64,000 nt of DNA from Salipiger mucosus DSM 16094 (GTDB taxonomy: Bacteria > Pseudomonadota > Alphaproteobacteria > Rhodobacterales > Rhodobacteraceae): contig NZ_KE557273.1 of assembly GCF_000442255.1 (NCBI RefSeq), positions 87,905-151,904 of the forward strand, read 5' to 3'. The position numbers and the translations under genes are program-made. Below, piece after piece: positions 62,760-64,000 of the stretch (the first letter of the stretch is position 1; each line of letters opens with the position of its first letter). A model generated the notes under the pieces. That model saw only the letters and a list, made by a program, of their open reading frames with translations. It was not told the origin of the DNA and did no database searches.

Positions 62760-64000
62760 ATGGCATTTCAGGCACGGGGGCGCGATCCCCTCTTCGACAG
62801 CAACGTGCAGGCGGCGATCGAAAAGCGCAGCAAGGAACTGGTCGGACTCGCGCTTATCGTGCTGGGGCTCATGGCCGGTGCGATGATCGCCTCCTATACG
62901 CCGGACGATCCCTCGTGGCTCTCGGCCACCGATGCGCCGGTGCAGAACTGGATGGGCCGTATGGGCGCCTCGATCGCGGCGCCGCTCTTCATGATCGTGG
63001 GCTGGGGCAGCTGGGGCCTGTCGCTGGTGCTCTTCGCCTGGGGCCTGCGGCTCGCGCTGCACAAGGGCGAGGAGCGGGCCTTCTCGCGCGCCGTCTTCGC
63101 GCCGATCTGGATCGCGCTCTCGGCCGTCTACGCCGCCGGGCAGGCGGTGGGGCCGGAGTGGACGCACAGCTTCGGCCTCGGCGGGCTCTTCGGCGACATG
63201 ATGCTGGGCTCGCTGCTGGGGATCATCCCGCTGGGCGCGGGGCTTGGCCTGAAGCTGGCGATGGTCCTGCTGGGGATCGGCATCCTCGCGATGGGGGCCT
63301 TCGTGCTGGGCTTCACCCGCATCGAGCTGCAGTCGATCGGGCGCTTCCTGCTGGTGGGCGTTGTCATGACCTATGCCTCGCTGCTCGGCCTCATGGGCCG
63401 CAGCGCCACCGGTGCCGTGACCGCCGCTCGGCAGATGCAGGCCCGGCAGGCCGACCGCCGCGAGCGTCGCCGCCAGGAGGCCGCCGAGGCCGCCGCCTGG
63501 GCGGCCGCGCAAGAGGCCGTGCCGCAACAGCAGCCTGCCGCTTCCTCCTCGCCCGTGGTGCGCCGCAACGCGCCGGTGCCGCCCGCGCCCGAGGAGGACG
63601 AGCCGCTTTTCGAGGAAGACGACGACACGCAGGCCTGGGCCGTTGCGCCCGCGCCCAGGAAGGGCGGGCTGCTGTCGCGGATGCCCTCGCTGATCCGCCG
63701 CGCCGAGCCCGAGCCGATGCCCGAGCCCGAGCTGCCCGAGGATATGGCCCCGGACCATGACGAGGTCGCGGCCCCGGGCGACGATCGCATCCGGGCCAAG
63801 ATCGCCGACGTGGTCCGGGCGCGCCGCCGGGCCGATCCCTCGGTCGCGACGCGCCACGAGCCGGACCCGTCGAAGCCGTTGACAAAGGGCCGCGGCCACG
63901 GTCCAGCGCCGCTGATCTACCAGCCCGCGCCGGCCTCGCTGCGTCCCGAGCCGCCGGTCACCGCCGCGCAGGCGCCGGCCCAGGGCGGCCGCGTCGAGCC
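62760..64000 (+). CDS. ftsK: DNA translocase FtsK, 5' part (runs past window end)
   Basis: 413 codons visible from ATG 62760. The N-terminus has four TM helices (LVGLALIVLGLMAGAMIASY; LFMIVGWGSWGLSLVLFAW; LGSLLGIIPLGAGLGLKLAM; FLLVGVVMTYASLLGLMG) with YTPDDPSWL in the first periplasmic loop, typical of FtsK. A Pro/Ala/Glu-rich linker follows; the motor and gamma domains lie beyond 64000. FtsK anchors at the septum and pumps DNA during division. Confidence 0.92.
   Translation, partial: MAFQARGRDPLFDSNVQAAIEKRSKELVGLALIVLGLMAGAMIASYTPDDPSWLSATDAPVQNWMGRMGASIAAPLFMIVGWGSWGLSLVLFAWGLRLALHKGEERAFSRAVFAPIWIALSAVYAAGQAVGPEWTHSFGLGGLFGDMMLGSLLGIIPLGAGLGLKLAMVLLGIGILAMGAFVLGFTRIELQSIGRFLLVGVVMTYASLLGLMGRSATGAVTAARQMQARQADRRERRRQEAAEAAAWAAAQEAVPQQQPAASSSPVVRRNAPVPPAPEEDEPLFEEDDDTQAWAVAPAPRKGGLLSRMPSLIRRAEPEPMPEPELPEDMAPDHDEVAAPGDDRIRAKIADVVRARRRADPSVATRHEPDPSKPLTKGRGHGPAPLIYQPAPASLRPEPPVTAAQAPAQGGRVE

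Overview
The window is GC-rich, gene-dense chromosomal DNA from an alphaproteobacterium, almost certainly a member of the Rhodobacteraceae (Roseobacter-type). This is inferred from the protein families present (DUF1491, DUF2062, DUF2125, a cluster of three peptide deformylase genes beside fmt, a PrtD/HlyD secretion pair), from strong G/C bias at third codon positions, and from gene-end repeats resembling those I know from that family. I see no rRNA, tRNA, CRISPR array, transposase or prophage gene. No stretch over 300 bases lacks a gene; the longest gaps are 24672-24944 and 19548-19808.

Layout. 1-9.7 kb: YigZ-type protein, OmpA-like protein, peroxidase-related protein, GNAT, CinA-type protein, SfsA, MscS channel, methionine aminopeptidase, an exported metallo-hydrolase, RsmD, a ferredoxin-reductase-like flavoprotein and a peroxiredoxin. 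9.7-19.6 kb: pterin dehydratase, COG3146 protein, GDPD, RidA, a type I secretion ABC/adaptor pair, MlaA-MlaC and a class A penicillin-binding protein. 19.6-25.3 kb: glnK-amtB behind two NtrC-like sites, then a PQQ glucose dehydrogenase split into a separate membrane protein and an exported catalytic protein with a long acidic leader. 25.3-39.6 kb: mostly minus-strand housekeeping genes (FadR-type regulator, moaE-moaD-pgsA, recO, DUF1491, era, rnc, lepB, acpS, pdxJ, DUF2062, rsh, rpoZ, folK). 39.7-45 kb: NYN protein, YqaA, cytochrome c, and a plus-strand run ispH to rnhA to UPF0126. 45-52.4 kb: MalY-type lyase, def-hypothetical-def-def-like-fmt, a YeaQ-type membrane protein, glutathionyl-hydroquinone reductase, a degenerate receiver domain and a lytic transglycosylase. 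52.4-64 kb: cupin, adenine deaminase, enoyl-CoA hydratase, two SDRs, DUF2125, UbiH-type monooxygenase, amidase, aminotransferase and the start of ftsK.

How genes work together: translation and N-terminal processing (def genes, fmt, map), cell envelope (Mla, PBP, MltB-type, LepB, PgsA, OmpA), stringent response (rsh, rpoZ), nitrogen sensing (glnK, amtB) and periplasmic sugar oxidation (split Gcd). Many genes are coupled by 1-8 base overlaps.

Main points for a second look: the split glucose dehydrogenase with a roughly 150-residue leader free of Lys, Arg and aromatic residues; an ATTC-N8-GAAT palindrome before a Tat-exported metallo-hydrolase, resembling the box of sulfide-responsive SqrR-type repressors; a TGGTATACCA palindrome before an SDR gene; a third deformylase lacking its catalytic residues; at least three otherwise conserved genes broken by small indels at or near homopolymers (sequencing error or real decay); and two families of repeats placed at gene ends.
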